Shown: piece by piece, positions 7,513 to 15,794 of the stretch
Layout: every line of letters starts with the position of its first letter
Position numbering within the stretch: the stretch's first letter is position 1
Source: Paenibacillus wynnii
GTDB taxonomy: Bacteria; Bacillota; Bacilli; Paenibacillales; Paenibacillaceae
Direction: 5' to 3'
Assembly: GCF_000757885.1 (NCBI RefSeq)
Contig: NZ_JQCR01000002.1
Location: 1,674,001-1,738,000, forward strand
Length of the DNA: 64,000 bases
Program-made: the position numbers and the translations under genes
The notes under the pieces: model-generated
Databases searched by the model: none
What the model was told of the DNA's origin: nothing
What the model saw: only the letters and a program-made list of their open reading frames with translations

Positions 7513-8997
7513 TTAAGGAAGATTCGAAGCTCCCATCAAAAAGCGGTCAACTTCACGGGCGGTTTGGCGGCCTTCGTTAATCGCCCATACCACAAGGCTT
7601 TGTCCTCGGCGCATATCTCCTGCGGCGAATACACCCTCTACGTTTGTCTTTTGTTCTCCGAACTCTGCCTTGACATTAGAACGTTCATCCCGTTCCAAGC
7701 CCAGACCCTCTAACGCTGTTTCTTCCGGTCCTGTGAAGCCCAAGGCCAGCAATACCAGCTGTGTCTTGAAAACTTCTTCACTGCCCGGAACTTCTACCGG
7801 TACGATACGACCCTCCTCATTACGGGTCCACTCAATCTTCACGGTGTGGAGCTCCTGAACATGCCCTTCCTCATTACCGACAAAACGCTTCGTCGATACG
7901 AGATAACGGCGCGGATCCTGCTCGAACACAGATGCCGCCTCTTCTTGACCGTAGTCTACCTTAAGTACCTTCGGCCATTCCGGCCAAGGATTGCCGGCTT
8001 GACGGCTGAGAGGGGACTGCGGCATGATTTCCAGCTGGATCACGCTGTTACAACCGTGGCGGATAGAAGTGGCTACACAGTCTGTCCCCGTATCTCCGCC
8101 GCCGATAACCACTACGTCCTTGCCTGCTGCTGACAAGTACTGCCCATCCGTCAACTCCGAATCAAGCAGGCTCTTGGTGTTCAACGTCAGGAACTCCATC
8201 GCTTGATGGATACCCGACAGCTCGCGTCCTTCCAATGGAAGATCACGGGCTTGAGTCGATCCTCCGCATAGGATAACTGCATCATTCTCTTCTTTCAGCT
8301 GAGAAGTCGAAATATCCTTGCCAATTTCCGTATTCGTAATAAAAGTGATGCCTTCAGCAGCAAGCAAATCTACTCGGCGCTGCACTGTTTTCTTATCCAG
8401 CTTCATATTTGGGATACCGTAAGTCAACAAACCGCCGATGCGATCAGCCCGCTCATAGACCGTTACGCTGTGTCCAGCCTTATTAAGCTGTGCAGCGCAA
8501 GCAAGGCCAGCAGGTCCGGACCCGACAACGGCAACCTTCTTGCCCGTGCGTGTCAGCGGCGGCTCAGGAACAATCCAGCCTTCCGCAAATCCTCTGTCCA
8601 CAATAGCTTTCTCAATAGACTTTATTGTTACAGGCTTCCCAACGAGGCCTACCGTACAGGAGCCTTCACATGGAGCCGGACATACCCGACCTGTAAATTC
8701 AGGAAAATTATTGGTTTTGTGCAATCTTTTTAAGGCAACCTCCCAGTTGCCGTGATACACGAGGTCATTCCATTCCGGAATTAGATTATTAACAGGACAG
8801 CCCGAAGCCATACCTGATAGTACACGTCCTACATGGCAATACGGCGTTCCACAATCCATACATCTTGCACCCTGCTCACGCAGTTTCTCTTCTTCCATCG
8901 GCACCGAAAATTCATTCCAATGTTTAATTCGCTCCAATGTAGAACATTCTGCCGGTGTTTGTCGTTGATATTCCATAAATCCAGTTGTTTTACCCAT
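7513..8997 (-). CDS. gltD: Glutamate synthase small subunit (NADPH-dependent)
   Basis: GltD passes electrons from NADPH through FAD and Fe-S clusters to the large subunit, which makes glutamate from glutamine and 2-oxoglutarate. The 494-residue form shows the N-terminal cysteine clusters ([35 protein letters not shown]), the FAD-binding [14 protein letters not shown], the NADPH-binding [13 protein letters not shown] and the C-terminal [16 protein letters not shown]. The ATG at 8997 is chosen because GGAGG lies 9 nt before it; the ATG three codons earlier touches the ribosome site. No gltB is in the window, so the large subunit must be elsewhere. Confidence 0.96.
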   Translation of the reverse strand: MGKTTGFMEYQRQTPAECSTLERIKHWNEFSVPMEEEKLREQGARCMDCGTPYCHVGRVLSGMASGCPVNNLIPEWNDLVYHGNWEVALKRLHKTNNFPEFTGRVCPAPCEGSCTVGLVGKPVTIKSIEKAIVDRGFAEGWIVPEPPLTRTGKKVAVVGSGPAGLACAAQLNKAGHSVTVYERADRIGGLLTYGIPNMKLDKKTVQRRVDLLAAEGITFITNTEIGKDISTSQLKEENDAVILCGGSTQARDLPLEGRELSGIHQAMEFLTLNTKSLLDSELTDGQYLSAAGKDVVVIGGGDTGTDCVATSIRHGCNSVIQLEIMPQSPLSRQAGNPWPEWPKVLKVDYGQEEAASVFEQDPRRYLVSTKRFVGNEEGHVQELHTVKIEWTRNEEGRIVPVEVPGSEEVFKTQLVLLALGFTGPEETALEGLGLERDERSNVKAEFGEQKTNVEGVFAAGDMRRGQSLVVWAINEGRQTAREVDRFLMGASNLP

Positions 8998-9006
8998 AAC
9001 AGTCAT

Positions 9007-9605
9007 CCTCCGAGTCTCTCTTATTAGCCGCCGGAAATTAAGGCGGTGCTGTCTTTGCTTTTATTCCCGGCGCTCCAAAGGCTTCACTCTCGGTCACCGA
9101 TCTAAGTACCGCTGTAAAGCGGCGAAGTAGGAGGCTGCAACTTGGCGACTTCGGCCACTTTTACAACTTCCTGTTAGGCTTGAATAGGGGAATAAGTGCC
9201 TTTATATTAACACTTGTACTTCAATTTTGTAATGAATAATATCACGATTTACACAAAACGACACATTCAACCTAACTTTATCACAAGGATTTCCATATAT
9301 TTGAGTTTATCGGAAAATGATATGCAACCTATAAGTGTAAGTGCTTTTTTAATTAGCTAAATATACAAAATCAATGGTTGACCGTTAGTGAAAAAAGCCG
9401 CTACGGGTTCGGAGGTTCTTGCGATCGCTGTTAAAGCCCGATTTCTGGATTGTAGAGTGAATTATAGATTGAAATCGGGCTTTAAAGGCGCGCTCTGTTC
9501 GCTCTTATAGTCAATCTCTGATTTTAAAATTGAGTCTATACTTATAGTCTGTATAATTGAATTGGAACACAGTGGATAATTATAAATGTATTGGAGGGGT
9601 GATAT
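9007..9605. promoter_or_regulatory. Intergenic region between gltD and the CDP-alcohol gene: structured gltD leader
   Basis: The gltD-proximal part holds four short hairpins on the minus strand: CGAAGT/ACTTCG (9123-9153), CCGCT/AGCGG (9109-9122), TCGGT/ACCGA (9090-9100) and CCGCC/GGCGG (9028-9046). A poor match to the GlnR/TnrA box (three mismatches) is at 9228-9244. The far half carries a perfect 15-bp inverted repeat listed separately. No coding region is visible. Confidence 0.45.
9431..9485. repeat. Perfect 15-bp inverted repeat
   Basis: TTAAAGCCCGATTTC at 9431-9445 and its exact complement at 9471-9485 flank a 25-nt spacer. There is no T-run, so it is not an ordinary terminator. It may be an interspersed intergenic repeat or an operator near the CDP-alcohol gene promoter. 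Confidence 0.6.
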
Positions 9606-10139
9606 ATGAAGTCCTTAGCAAATTCCATCTCCCTCACTAGAATATTTCTTGCCCTTGCACTGGTGGTGGTAAAACCCTTAGGTATAGCTTTTCTCTCCAT
9701 CTATCTCATTTGTGGAATGAGCGATGTTCTGGATGGATATATAGCAAGAAAAACAGACACGGCAAGTAAATTAGGTGAGAAGCTTGATTCCATCGCAGAT
9801 CTGATCCTGGTTGTCATCCTAATAGCTGTGTTATTTCCACTCCTTACTATCACCGTTCAAATCCTTGCTTGGGTCATTATCATCGGAATCATCAGAGCAG
9901 TGTCAATGCTAGTGGTGTTTGCAAAATATAAAACGTTTGGAATACTTCATACCTATGGGAATAAAATCACAGGACTTGTGCTGTTTGCTTTCCCGCTATC
10001 CCTTGCTTTTGTTCCATCGGAGGTGGTGGTGATGTTCATAATGTGTGCAGTTGCAAGTCTTTCTGCTGTTGAAGAATTACTCATTCATCTATCGTCACAT
10101 GAATTACAGGCAAATAGAAAAAGCCTTTTCTTGAAATAA
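9606..10139 (+). CDS. CDP-alcohol phosphatidyltransferase-family membrane protein
   Basis: A 177-residue integral membrane enzyme of the family that transfers a phosphatidyl or related group from a CDP-linked donor to an alcohol. The full signature D-x2-DG-x2-AR-x8-G-x3-D-x3-D is present as D40, D43, G44, A47, R48, G57, D61 and D65. Five or six hydrophobic segments follow the family pattern. The alcohol substrate (glycerol phosphate, inositol or other) cannot be read from sequence. It is a single-gene unit with GGAGGGG before the ATG and a terminator after it. Confidence 0.9.
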   Translation: MKSLANSISLTRIFLALALVVVKPLGIAFLSIYLICGMSDVLDGYIARKTDTASKLGEKLDSIADLILVVILIAVLFPLLTITVQILAWVIIIGIIRAVSMLVVFAKYKTFGILHTYGNKITGLVLFAFPLSLAFVPSEVVVMFIMCAVASLSAVEELLIHLSSHELQANRKSLFLK

Positions 10140-10144
10140 TAAAG

Positions 10145-10208
10145 TTAAAAAACCTCTCTCTTTGATTAAATGGAGTGAATTTCAACCATTTTCAAAGGAG
10201 AGGTTTCT
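10145..10208. terminator. Bidirectional terminator between the CDP-alcohol gene and pulA
   Basis: A 13-bp stem with one bulge (AACCTCTCTCTTTG with CAAAGGAGAGGTT) is followed by six T on the minus strand and by TTTC on the plus strand. It closes the two convergent genes. Confidence 0.8.
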
Positions 10209-10224
10209 TGTTGTGATCCGGCTA

Positions 10225-12183
10225 TTACGGCTGAACAGCTAATACGACCATGCCAATGCCTCGGGCTGTTAATTTACCTTTATCCACACTTTGTACGAAC
10301 TCTGCACCGAAAATAACATTCCACTCTCCAAGCTCCGGCAGATCCAAGCAAACCTCTTGCGGCTCGGCGTTATAAAGAACGTATATATGCTGCGCAGAGT
10401 CTCCCCCGGCATGATCACGCAGAGTATACGCAACCGTATGAGCCGGTGCTTTCTCAAAAATAAGTCTGTCCCGGATATCGTCACCTAACCGCAGTCGGAA
10501 TGCCGGATGAGCCTTGCGCAGTGAGATCAGGTCCTTCATGTAAGCCACAGAATCCCCATGTGCCGCGCATTGCTCCCAATCCATCCAATTAATCTCCTCG
10601 GGTGACTTATAGCTGTTCTCGACTCCATTTTTCGTCCGCATAAACTCTTGCCCGGCATGGAGAAATGGAATCCCCTGACTCGTTAACACGATGGCTGAAG
10701 CAAGGTGATGCATAGCCCGGCGTTGCTCATCCGTTTCTTTCGGGGAGCATAGGATGATTTTGTCCCATAGGGTATGATTGTCATGACATTCTACGAAGTT
10801 CACGCATTGCTGCGGCTCTTGAGCATATTGCCCCTGTCCAAGCTCGTAAAAGATACCGCCGGCGACTCCTGCCCTTATACTTCGTTCAAAGCCTACTCCG
10901 CCCCCAATAAATCCCCTTTGGTCATGCAGAAAGATATTCCCTTTAATCGCATTTCGGAAGCCGTCATTAAAATGTCCTACACCCGGCAACAGATTGGCAT
11001 GGCTTTGGTTGGCTCTTCGTTCCGGAGGTAGCTCCGTTTCCATAATCCAACCCTCGCCGATCGTCAGGATTGAATAATCAATCTCATCAAGGCGTCGGCG
11101 CGTTTCGTTGATGGTATCAATATCCATCAGTCCCATCAGATCGAACCGAAAGCCGTCGATATGATACTCCTTGGCCCAATAGATCACCGAATCCGCAATA
11201 AACCGCGACATCATTTTACGTTCCGTAGCACAGTCATTCCCGCAGCCTGAGCCGTTGGACAGACGTCCGTCCGGTTTATACCGCAGATAATAGCCGGGAA
11301 CCAGCTTCGTGAAGTTCACCCGGTATCCGTCGTACACATGGTTATAGACGACATCCATAATGACCCGAATTCCACGATCATGCAGAGCCTGAATTAAGGT
11401 CTTCAATTCTCTGATCCGCACTCCCGGAACATAGGGATTCGTAGCATAGGAGCCTTCCGGGGCATTATAGTTTTTGGGATCATATCCCCAGTTGTATTGC
11501 GGCTGATCCAGCTTGGTCTCATCTACACTTTCAGTAGCATAATCATAAATCGGAAGCAGCTGCACGTGGGTTACTCCAAGATCCGTAATATAATCCAGCC
11601 CGGTTAAAATACCGCCCGGTCCCCTCGTTCCTTGCTCTGCGAGACCCAGATATTTACCTTTATGCTTAATGCCGCTGTTCGGATGGATGGATAAGTCGCG
11701 TAAATGCAGCTCATAAATAATCGCATCAGCAGGATCTTCAAGCGGGGGTTTATTCTCGCTCCACCGTTCCGGGTCCGTTGTACGCATATCAATGATTGCG
11801 CCTCTATCACCGTTCACGCCGACCGCCCGCGCGTAGGGATCCACAGCTTCGTTCCACTGTGCCCCAATACGAACCCGATATGTATAAAACATGCCCTCGA
11901 GATCTCCGTTAACCGCGAGAAACCATGTTCCTCGCGTATTACGGGACATCGGTAACTTTTGCGAGGCCTCACCTTCCCAAGATGGGTATAGAACTACCTC
12001 CGCTTCCTGCGATGTGGGTGCCCATAAGCGAAATGCAGAACGTTCTTTAGTGTAGGTTACACCCAAATCCTCTCCGTCATAGCTAAACAAGTCATCAAAT
12101 TCTTGAGCAAATACAGACACACCACGAGTAGCCACAAAATCCCCATAATAAATCGGTTCGTCTATTTCCTTTTGTACCGCCAA
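10225..12183 (-). CDS. pulA: Type I pullulanase
   Basis: Debranching enzyme that cleaves alpha-1,6 links in pullulan, glycogen or starch. The 652-residue protein has an N-terminal CBM48-like beta domain (FRLWAPTSQEAEVVLYPSWE, FYTYRVRIGAQWNEAVDPYARAV) and a GH13 barrel with the type I signature YNWGYDPKNYNAPEGSY. The catalytic blocks are GFRFDLMG (nucleophile Asp), LTIGEGW (acid Glu) and VECHDNHTLWD. No signal peptide is seen, so it is probably cytoplasmic and acts on internal glycogen or imported maltodextrins. The promoter carries a cre-like site. Confidence 0.96.
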   Translation of the reverse strand: MAVQKEIDEPIYYGDFVATRGVSVFAQEFDDLFSYDGEDLGVTYTKERSAFRLWAPTSQEAEVVLYPSWEGEASQKLPMSRNTRGTWFLAVNGDLEGMFYTYRVRIGAQWNEAVDPYARAVGVNGDRGAIIDMRTTDPERWSENKPPLEDPADAIIYELHLRDLSIHPNSGIKHKGKYLGLAEQGTRGPGGILTGLDYITDLGVTHVQLLPIYDYATESVDETKLDQPQYNWGYDPKNYNAPEGSYATNPYVPGVRIRELKTLIQALHDRGIRVIMDVVYNHVYDGYRVNFTKLVPGYYLRYKPDGRLSNGSGCGNDCATERKMMSRFIADSVIYWAKEYHIDGFRFDLMGLMDIDTINETRRRLDEIDYSILTIGEGWIMETELPPERRANQSHANLLPGVGHFNDGFRNAIKGNIFLHDQRGFIGGGVGFERSIRAGVAGGIFYELGQGQYAQEPQQCVNFVECHDNHTLWDKIILCSPKETDEQRRAMHHLASAIVLTSQGIPFLHAGQEFMRTKNGVENSYKSPEEINWMDWEQCAAHGDSVAYMKDLISLRKAHPAFRLRLGDDIRDRLIFEKAPAHTVAYTLRDHAGGDSAQHIYVLYNAEPQEVCLDLPELGEWNVIFGAEFVQSVDKGKLTARGIGMVVLAVQP

Positions 12184-12217
12184 AGAAATCTTCCCCTTTA
12201 CCCCTTATTAAGGGGAA

Positions 12218-12246
12218 ATTATAATATGATATTCGACCTTGTGCAA
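12218..12246 (-). promoter_or_regulatory. pulA promoter
   Basis: On the minus strand TTGCAC (12241-12246) and TATAAT (12218-12223) are separated by exactly 17 bp, about 35 nt upstream of the pulA start. A small hairpin (CCCCTTA / TTAAGGGG) is in the leader. Confidence 0.7.
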
Positions 12247-12255
12247 ACGATTGTA
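12241..12255. promoter_or_regulatory. Candidate cre site (CcpA) over the pulA -35
   Basis: GTGCAAACGATTGTA resembles the catabolite-responsive element WTGNAANCGNWNNCW with two departures. It overlaps the -35 box of pulA, a position suited to repression by glucose. The match is imperfect and the call is tentative. Confidence 0.4.
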
Positions 12256-12861
12256 TTACACTTTTTCTATATTTAATGCCACCATTGTTAGGATGTCCTT
12301 ATTTATGCCATAATCTACCCGCCGTTCTCTACTCGGAATAAAACCGGCGGCAGTTTTCACACCGTTATCCAGAATAATTAGAGTTGCTTTTCCGCTATCC
12401 GCGGCTTCTTCATAACCAATTCCGATTACCCAATGATAATCATAGACGTAGCTTCCTTTCCAACGAAGGTTGAACCATTTGTCGAATTTTATGGCAACCG
12501 GTCTGCCCGCTTCGATCTCATCCTTGTATTGAACAAAATCATTAAAGGTTCGGAGCGAAAGCGTGTGCCTCCGGCCTACCTCTGTATGGAATGCAGCTCC
12601 AATGTAGGCCTTTATCCCTTTCTTGAAGCCTTTTACACTCATTCCCCATGGAGCCCCTCCATGATGTCTATATATGTAATTAATATGCTCCGCTTTGGAA
12701 TGAAAATGACTCGATTTATGAATAAAAGCCTGCCCTTGCCGGGTTCTCCAATATTCCGCCAAGGCTGCCATCGTCGCGGGTCCGCACGCTGAGGAGGGTG
12801 AAGCCACCTCCGGCTCCCATTGCGTATAAGGATCAACGTCAAGCTTTTGATATGACTTCAT
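12256..12861 (-). CDS. C39-like cysteine peptidase family protein
   Basis: A 201-residue protein with the layout of the Peptidase_C39_2 family: a cysteine near the start (SSACGPAT, Cys26), a histidine (YDYHWVIGIGY, near residue 143) and an acidic/Asn pair (ILDNG). No signal peptide or ABC domain is present, so it is not a bacteriocin exporter. Substrate and role are unknown. It lies upstream of pulA on the same strand, 72 bp away, with a pulA promoter in between. Confidence 0.75.
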   Translation of the reverse strand: MKSYQKLDVDPYTQWEPEVASPSSACGPATMAALAEYWRTRQGQAFIHKSSHFHSKAEHINYIYRHHGGAPWGMSVKGFKKGIKAYIGAAFHTEVGRRHTLSLRTFNDFVQYKDEIEAGRPVAIKFDKWFNLRWKGSYVYDYHWVIGIGYEEAADSGKATLIILDNGVKTAAGFIPSRERRVDYGINKDILTMVALNIEKV

Positions 12862-12929
12862 CTAAATCCCCTCCTCCATGCAATGAATTCAGTATACGAT
12901 AAGACGGATGCGGATAAAAATGTGCCTGC

Positions 12930-12959
12930 TTGACGAAACAGATCGTCTTGGACTATAGT
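12930..12959 (+). promoter_or_regulatory. Promoter of a short terminated transcript
   Basis: TTGACG (12930-12935) and TATAGT (12954-12959) are 18 bp apart. Two direct repeats, GAAACAGATCGT at 12935-12946 and GAAATAGATCGT at 12965-12976, are 30 bp apart and flank the -10 box, which suggests an operator. Confidence 0.55.
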
Positions 12960-12965
12960 TTGAAG

Positions 12966-13043
12966 AAATAGATCGTTCGTGACTTTTTACGTTGGAAGCA
13001 CCCGTAATAAAGGCTTTTTTAGCCTTTGCTGCGGGTGCTTTTT
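12966..13043 (+). ncRNA. Putative small RNA or attenuated leader upstream of the coiled-coil protein gene
   Basis: From the predicted start near 12966 a transcript of about 78 nt would end at a strong bipartite hairpin (AGCACCCG/CGGGTGCT outside, AAAGGC/GCCTTT inside) followed by five T at 13039-13043. The terminator lies before, not after, the gene at 13084. The transcript could be a free small RNA or a leader whose read-through controls that gene. I do not recognise a known riboswitch class. Confidence 0.45.
12997..13043 (+). terminator. Strong terminator upstream of the coiled-coil protein gene
   Basis: The outer 8-bp stem (12997-13004 with 13032-13039) and inner 6-bp stem (13009-13014 with 13022-13027) are followed by a T-run. 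It is oriented to stop plus-strand transcription about 40 nt before the TTG at 13084. Confidence 0.75.
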
Positions 13044-13083
13044 GTCGTTCTAGGGCTCACGGATGAAATGAGGAGGAAAACAT

Positions 13084-13902
13084 TTGTTGAATCTGAAACG
13101 TTTTACCGGATTACTGTTAGTTCTCGTAATCGCTGCTCTATCTCCTGCTGACGCTTTTGCCGCTTCTATAGTTCAATTAACCCCATCTATTAAAGCCTCT
13201 TATGACGAAACGGTTGCTGTTGCGGACTCTTCAACCAAATCCAGATTGACTAATCTATACGCGGAGCTGGTTATGCTGCAGACCCAGTACGATAGCCGGG
13301 AGGAACGAATAAGAGTCCTTCACTACAAGAACGAGCAGATGTTGATCGTGGTACGTAAGCAAATCAGAGAAATAGATGCAGGCGTAGTGTCCCCTTTGGA
13401 AGCCCAAACCAAGAGTACGAAGAAACGTTATCAGCCTCTATTCGATCAGTACAGCTCACTTAGCCGCAGGATCAGTATCGCCAGGAACTTGAAAGACAAA
13501 AATCTGAACGCAGTGCTAAACGCTCAAGGGGATGCCATGAGAGTATTGGTACAGCTGGCCCGACAGGATATTCGCGACAAGGAAGCAACATTAAAGGCGG
13601 CCAAAGAAACGCGAAGCCTGAAAATTACCGCTGCCCGTAAGACTTTAAGCAGTATCGAAAGCAGCCAAACGGAGATCAAATCCAGAAAAAGTGTAGTCAC
13701 TGCTCTAAATAAGCGGCTCTCTGCAGATTGGAGCAGCTTCAAATCCGCCATCCGCAAGCATAATCCAATGATAGCTTCACAGTCACTCTCTTCTCTTGTC
13801 TCTATGTTTCGCCAAATTGCGGGAAGTAAACAGGCCATAGAAGAGCTTGAGCAGCGAATTTCGGTGGTCATTGAGAGGACAAAGTTGCAGATAGGTTACT
13901 AG
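13084..13902 (+). CDS. Secreted coiled-coil protein of unknown function
   Basis: A 272-residue protein that I cannot assign to a named family. It begins with a signal peptide (MLNLKRFTGLLLVLVIAALS, then PADAFAAS). The rest is almost wholly charged heptad-like helix, for example around residues 60-120 and 170-270, so it is probably an extended extracytoplasmic coiled coil. The start codon is TTG with GAGGAGG 7 nt before it. A terminator sits between its likely promoter and the gene, so expression may be attenuated. A GT4 glycosyltransferase follows 110 bp downstream on the same strand. Confidence 0.75.
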   Translation: MLNLKRFTGLLLVLVIAALSPADAFAASIVQLTPSIKASYDETVAVADSSTKSRLTNLYAELVMLQTQYDSREERIRVLHYKNEQMLIVVRKQIREIDAGVVSPLEAQTKSTKKRYQPLFDQYSSLSRRISIARNLKDKNLNAVLNAQGDAMRVLVQLARQDIRDKEATLKAAKETRSLKITAARKTLSSIESSQTEIKSRKSVVTALNKRLSADWSSFKSAIRKHNPMIASQSLSSLVSMFRQIAGSKQAIEELEQRISVVIERTKLQIGY

Positions 13903-14014
13903 ATCCAACCATTTAGCCGCGGTGACTCCGCTCTTAGGATGTATCTCCGACCTACGACTCTGCATATGGTACAAAAAGACTCATTGTTAAGGGTCGATCA
14001 GGGAGGCATGAACC

Positions 14015-15142
14015 ATGCATGTTTGCATCATCGCTCCGGAACAATTCACTGTTCCCGGGAACAACTCGGTAGAAATTTGCATTCTGGCGATTGCCAAGCA
14101 GTTAGCCCTGCGTAATCAGGTTACCATTGTAAGCCGGAGAATGCCGGGGTTAACACATAACGAAGAACTAGAGCATGTAAATATTATTAGGCTGCCAGCG
14201 GATAGTCCGTCCCGATATCTTAATGCGGTACTGAACTATGTAAGGGAAAAGTCCTTTGATCTTATACAAGTTGATAATCGTCCAAGGCTGATGGCCGCTG
14301 TCCAAAAAGCAGCTCCAACTATACCCATAGTTCTATTTCTGCATTCTCTAACCTTTGTACCGAATACGCGGGCTACCCTCAGCTGTCTTAATCATGCTGA
14401 TCTAATTATTGCCAACAGCCGATCCTTGCAGCGGCGATTGGCCCGCCGCTTCCCAAGCCGGTCTGAGGTTATACGCATTGTTCCGCTAGGAGCAGATTTA
14501 GAGCGGTTTGTTCCCCCGTCTCCGGAAGAACGGCGGCACCTTCGCCATGCTTATCGGCTTCCGCAGAAGTTTACTGTGCTATTTGTCGGACGAATAATCC
14601 CCCGTAAAGGTGTATCCGTTCTTATTCGTTCCGTATACTTACTCCGCAGACGGTTACCCATTCATCTGCTTGTTGTAGGCAGAGGTAAACCGCTTTATAT
14701 CAGGCAATTGAAGAGATTGGCCATGCGCCTCGGCGTATCGGTTACTTTCCTGGGAAACGTAGCACATGAGGAGATTCACCTGCTGTATCAAGCAGCAGAC
14801 TGCTTCGTTTGTCCTTCACAAGGTCATGAAGCCTTTGGTCTGGTCAATGTGGAGGCCATGGCTTCCGGTCTGCCTGTTATTGCCTCCAATAATGGCGGTA
14901 TCCGTGAAATTGTCTTATCCGGTGTAAATGGATACCTAGTGAATCGATATCGGGAGTCGTTGTCCTTCTCCAGATATTTGCTGAGGGTAGGCCGTAACCC
15001 GAAACTGGCGGAAAGCATGGGCATTCAGGGCCGAAAGGATGCACTGAATGCATTTGATTGGAAACATACCGCCGCACGTTTGGAGGAGTTGTACGGAACT
15101 TTAACGCTGAATACGCAGGATCAACAGGAAAAGGTACCTTAA
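14015..15142 (+). CDS. Glycosyltransferase family 4 protein (CotSA-like)
   Basis: A 375-residue retaining glycosyltransferase of the GT-B fold. The N-terminal half begins MHVCIIAPEQFTVPGNNSVE and the C-terminal nucleotide-sugar domain carries FVGRIIPRKGVSVLI and the E-x7-E motif in HEAFGLVNVEAMASGLPVIA. The overall form is like the spore-coat protein CotSA group, but donor and acceptor are unknown. GGGAGG lies 8 nt before the ATG. No terminator is seen between it and the secreted coiled-coil protein upstream, so they may be co-expressed. Confidence 0.88.
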   Translation: MHVCIIAPEQFTVPGNNSVEICILAIAKQLALRNQVTIVSRRMPGLTHNEELEHVNIIRLPADSPSRYLNAVLNYVREKSFDLIQVDNRPRLMAAVQKAAPTIPIVLFLHSLTFVPNTRATLSCLNHADLIIANSRSLQRRLARRFPSRSEVIRIVPLGADLERFVPPSPEERRHLRHAYRLPQKFTVLFVGRIIPRKGVSVLIRSVYLLRRRLPIHLLVVGRGKPLYIRQLKRLAMRLGVSVTFLGNVAHEEIHLLYQAADCFVCPSQGHEAFGLVNVEAMASGLPVIASNNGGIREIVLSGVNGYLVNRYRESLSFSRYLLRVGRNPKLAESMGIQGRKDALNAFDWKHTAARLEELYGTLTLNTQDQQEKVP

Positions 15143-15383
15143 CTTAATAAACGCCGCTTTTCACAGGGTTCCTCCACTTATCCATTATGATTCGCTCTGT
15201 TTATCCCGTTAATGCGACATAGTGTAAAAAGGAATTTGTGAGGTTAATCGTTTGAATCCTACTTCAAAAAACTTACACTTATATTGGAAGCGTTGCCACA
15301 ATAACGAATATTTTCTTTTATCCTGCTACCATGAATTGGGCAATATCCTTACACATTATTCGTCGTAGAAAGGGTTGATTGTG

Positions 15384-15710
15384 ATGTTAATGGTTAAGGC
15401 AATTGTACGACCGGAGAAAGCAGATGAGGTTATGGCTGAGCTTATGCTTGCCGGCTTTCCCTCCATCAGCAAGATGGATCTTTTAGGACGCGGCAAACAA
15501 AAAGGCATACAGGTGGGTACAAATCATTATAATCAAATATCCAAGAAACTCTTAATGATTGTTATTAATGATGACGAGAAAGAGGATGTACTCAGTATAA
15601 TCATGAGAACCGCAAGAACCGGGGAGAAGGGCTCCTTCGGAGACGGCAAAATATTCGTTCTGCCCGTGCAGGAAACCTATACCATAAGCAACGGCAAAAA
15701 CCAGCTGTAA
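15384..15710 (+). CDS. PII-family nitrogen regulator, NifI1-like
   Basis: A 108-residue PII signal protein. It begins MLMVKAIVRPEKADEV and has the GRGKQKGIQVG segment and the FGDGKIFVLPVQETYTI segment. These resemble the NifI1 (GlnB-like) subfamily that inhibits nitrogenase in archaea and some Firmicutes, more than GlnB/GlnK. The T-loop lacks the usual uridylylated tyrosine context. ATG 15384 is preferred to the upstream TTG because of AAAGGG spacing. No nif, amt or glnA gene is nearby in the window. Confidence 0.85.
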   Translation: MLMVKAIVRPEKADEVMAELMLAGFPSISKMDLLGRGKQKGIQVGTNHYNQISKKLLMIVINDDEKEDVLSIIMRTARTGEKGSFGDGKIFVLPVQETYTISNGKNQL

Positions 15711-15723
15711 GCATATATCAAAA

Positions 15724-15786
15724 AAAGCAGTGAGACCAAAACCGCGAGTAGGACATTCATCCTCCGGTGTAAGTCTTCACTGCTTT
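15724..15786. terminator. Bidirectional terminator
   Basis: A perfect 10-bp stem (AAAGCAGTGA / TCACTGCTTT) closes the convergent PII gene and DUF445 gene; A and T runs flank it on both sides. Confidence 0.75.
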
Positions 15787-15794
15787 TATATTAT

